The notes under the pieces: generated by a model
Database searches by the model: none
Told to the model about the DNA's origin: nothing
What the model saw: the letters and a program-made list of their open reading frames with translations, nothing else
Part shown: positions 5,667 to 7,009 of the stretch, piece after piece
Layout: each line of letters begins with the position of its first letter
Position numbering within the stretch: the stretch's first letter is position 1
Position numbers and translations under genes: made by a program
Origin: Pseudomonadota bacterium
Lineage (GTDB): Bacteria; Pseudomonadota; Alphaproteobacteria; Rs-D84
Direction: 5' to 3'
DNA length: 7,009 nt
NCBI GenBank assembly: GCA_030531915.1
Contig: JAUNMD010000049.1
Span: 1-7,009 of the forward strand

Positions 5667-7009
5667 ATGCTGACAAATCTGAATATTTCAAATATCGTAT
5701 TGATTGAAAAACTGAATCTGGGATTCGGCGGTGGGTTGAATGTGCTGACGGGCGAAACCGGTGCGGGTAAAAGTATTTTGCTGGACGCGCTGTCATTGGC
5801 GTTGGGTGCACGTTCAGACGCTGGACTGGTACGTCACGGTTGCGACATGGCATCGGTCACTGCGGAATTTGACGCCGTGCCTGACGCATTACAACCACTG
5901 TTTGACGAATTTGGCATTGATGTATCTGATGGCACATTGATTTTGCGACGCACATTGTCCGCCGATGGAAAAAGTCGTGCGTGGATAAACGACAGTCCCG
6001 TATCAATCAAAACATTAAAACAGGTCGGCGATGAATTGGTTGAAATTCATGGCCAGTTTGCAAATCATACTTTGCTGAATCCATCAACGCACCGCGCAAC
6101 ATTGGACGCGTTTGGTGCGGCGAATATCGCTGGCTATAACGATTTGTCGCGCGCCGTCCGCGATGCATACAATGAATATCATACGGCCCAGCGCGAATTA
6201 AATGAACTGAATGAATTATTGTCGCGCGCTGAATCAGAACGCGATTTCTTGGAACACAATGTTGCAGAATTACGTGACCTGAATGTTCGTGTTGGCGAAG
6301 AAGAAGAACTGTCCACACGCCGCAGTGCGATGATGAACGCCGAAAAAGACGCCGCTATTTTGGCCGAGGCGACCGAGGCACTGTCCCCACGTGGCAATTC
6401 GTTGGATGCGCAAATCTTTGCGGTGGCACATATATTACAACGTGTCAAGACCGAACCAAATCCATATCAATCGCAAATTGACCAACTGTATGATATTGCG
6501 CAGAGCGTATCAGAAATTGCAGAAACATTGACGCCCGCCGAAATCGATACCGCCAGCATTGATGAATTGGAAGAACGCCTGTTTGCAATTCGTGCCGCCG
6601 CGCGTAAACATCGCGTGACCGCGGACGAATTACCGGCCAAATTGGAACAAATGGCATCGGCGTTGGCAACGATTGATAATTCCGATGCGCAACAACGTCG
6701 CGTGGCCGCACTGGTTCAACAAAAGCGCGCAGAGTTTGATAAATATGCCACGCAACTGACCGCGGCACGCGCGGCCGCCGCCGAACAATTACGCACGCGT
6801 ATTTTGGCGGAATTGCCTGATTTGAAACTGGCTCAGGCGGACTTTACCGTATCACGCACACAGTGTGATGCATCAGCGTCTGGCGTTGATGACATTACAT
6901 TTATGATCAAGACCAACCCCGGAATGCCATTTGCGCCACTGCACCGTGCGGCGTCGGGTGGCGAATTGGCGCGTTTAATGTTGGCACTGCGTGTGGTGCT
7001 GGCAAACAA
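5667..7009 (+). CDS. recN: DNA repair protein RecN (3' end outside window)
   Basis: RecN is an SMC-like ATPase that acts on chromosomal DNA at double-strand breaks, helping hold ends or sister chromosomes together for RecA-dependent repair. The 447 residues present begin MLTNLNISNIVLIEKLNL, matching the usual RecN N-terminus, which fixes the start. Walker A GETGAGKS is at residues 29-36, followed by LRRTLSADGKSRAWIND and LVEIHGQ (H128-G129-Q130), the RecN-type N-terminal ATPase lobe. Residues about 157-395 are charged and helical, forming the short coiled-coil arms, with the conserved ARKHRVTADELP at about 312-323. The C-terminal lobe then starts: KTNPGMPF (about 415-422) and the ABC signature ASGGELARLMLAL (429-441). 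Walker B and about the last 105 residues (by comparison with the 553-residue E. coli protein) lie beyond the window. There is no Shine-Dalgarno at a usable distance; a GGG sits only one base before the ATG. This fits a leaderless transcript. It is adjacent to the addA pair, which acts in the same pathway. Confidence 0.96.
   Translation, partial: MLTNLNISNIVLIEKLNLGFGGGLNVLTGETGAGKSILLDALSLALGARSDAGLVRHGCDMASVTAEFDAVPDALQPLFDEFGIDVSDGTLILRRTLSADGKSRAWINDSPVSIKTLKQVGDELVEIHGQFANHTLLNPSTHRATLDAFGAANIAGYNDLSRAVRDAYNEYHTAQRELNELNELLSRAESERDFLEHNVAELRDLNVRVGEEEELSTRRSAMMNAEKDAAILAEATEALSPRGNSLDAQIFAVAHILQRVKTEPNPYQSQIDQLYDIAQSVSEIAETLTPAEIDTASIDELEERLFAIRAAARKHRVTADELPAKLEQMASALATIDNSDAQQRRVAALVQQKRAEFDKYATQLTAARAAAAEQLRTRILAELPDLKLAQADFTVSRTQCDASASGVDDITFMIKTNPGMPFAPLHRAASGGELARLMLALRVVLAN

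Overview
The window looks like chromosomal housekeeping DNA from a bacterium, most likely an alphaproteobacterium. The best evidence is the helicase gene: its motifs (ANAGTGKT, TYTNAGAGEM, VDEAQDT, GDTKQSIYGFQGADP, TVHGSKGLEA) have the wording I associate with alphaproteobacterial AddA rather than RecB or Firmicute AddA. Base composition is moderate, with AT-richer patches. Genes are tightly packed, intergenic gaps are all under about 90 bases, and no stretch over 300 bases lacks a gene. I see no tRNA, rRNA, CRISPR, insertion sequence or phage gene. An uncultured, somewhat reduced lineage is possible, but that is inference.

Layout. Positions 1-492 are the 3' end of the primary sigma factor gene rpoD (+), cut by the window edge. 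A 12-bp perfect hairpin at 511-539 lies exactly midway between the stop of rpoD and the stop of the convergent gene, and serves as a bidirectional terminator. Positions 558-2483 (-) encode an unrecognised protein of about 641 residues: one N-terminal membrane helix, a very long Ser/Thr/Asn/Gln-rich coiled coil, and a compact C-terminal domain. Positions 2484-2567 are a short divergent control region with two promoter candidates that physically overlap. Positions 2568-5183 (+) encode an AddA-type UvrD-family helicase that stops just after motif VI. Positions 5180-5626 (+) encode, in a separate ATGA-overlapping frame with its own Shine-Dalgarno sequence, what is normally AddA's C-terminal RecB-family nuclease domain. 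A near-consensus promoter at 5631-5660 leads directly into recN (5667 to the window end, truncated), with its predicted transcription start on the ATG itself.

How the genes fit together. The plus-strand block is a double-strand-break repair cluster: the helicase and nuclease halves of an AddA enzyme (end resection and RecA loading, normally with AddB, which is absent here), followed by the SMC-like protein RecN. The most notable point is the apparent natural fission of AddA into two translationally coupled polypeptides. The possible leaderless recN mRNA and the uncharacterised membrane-anchored coiled-coil protein transcribed divergently from the repair genes are secondary points of interest.
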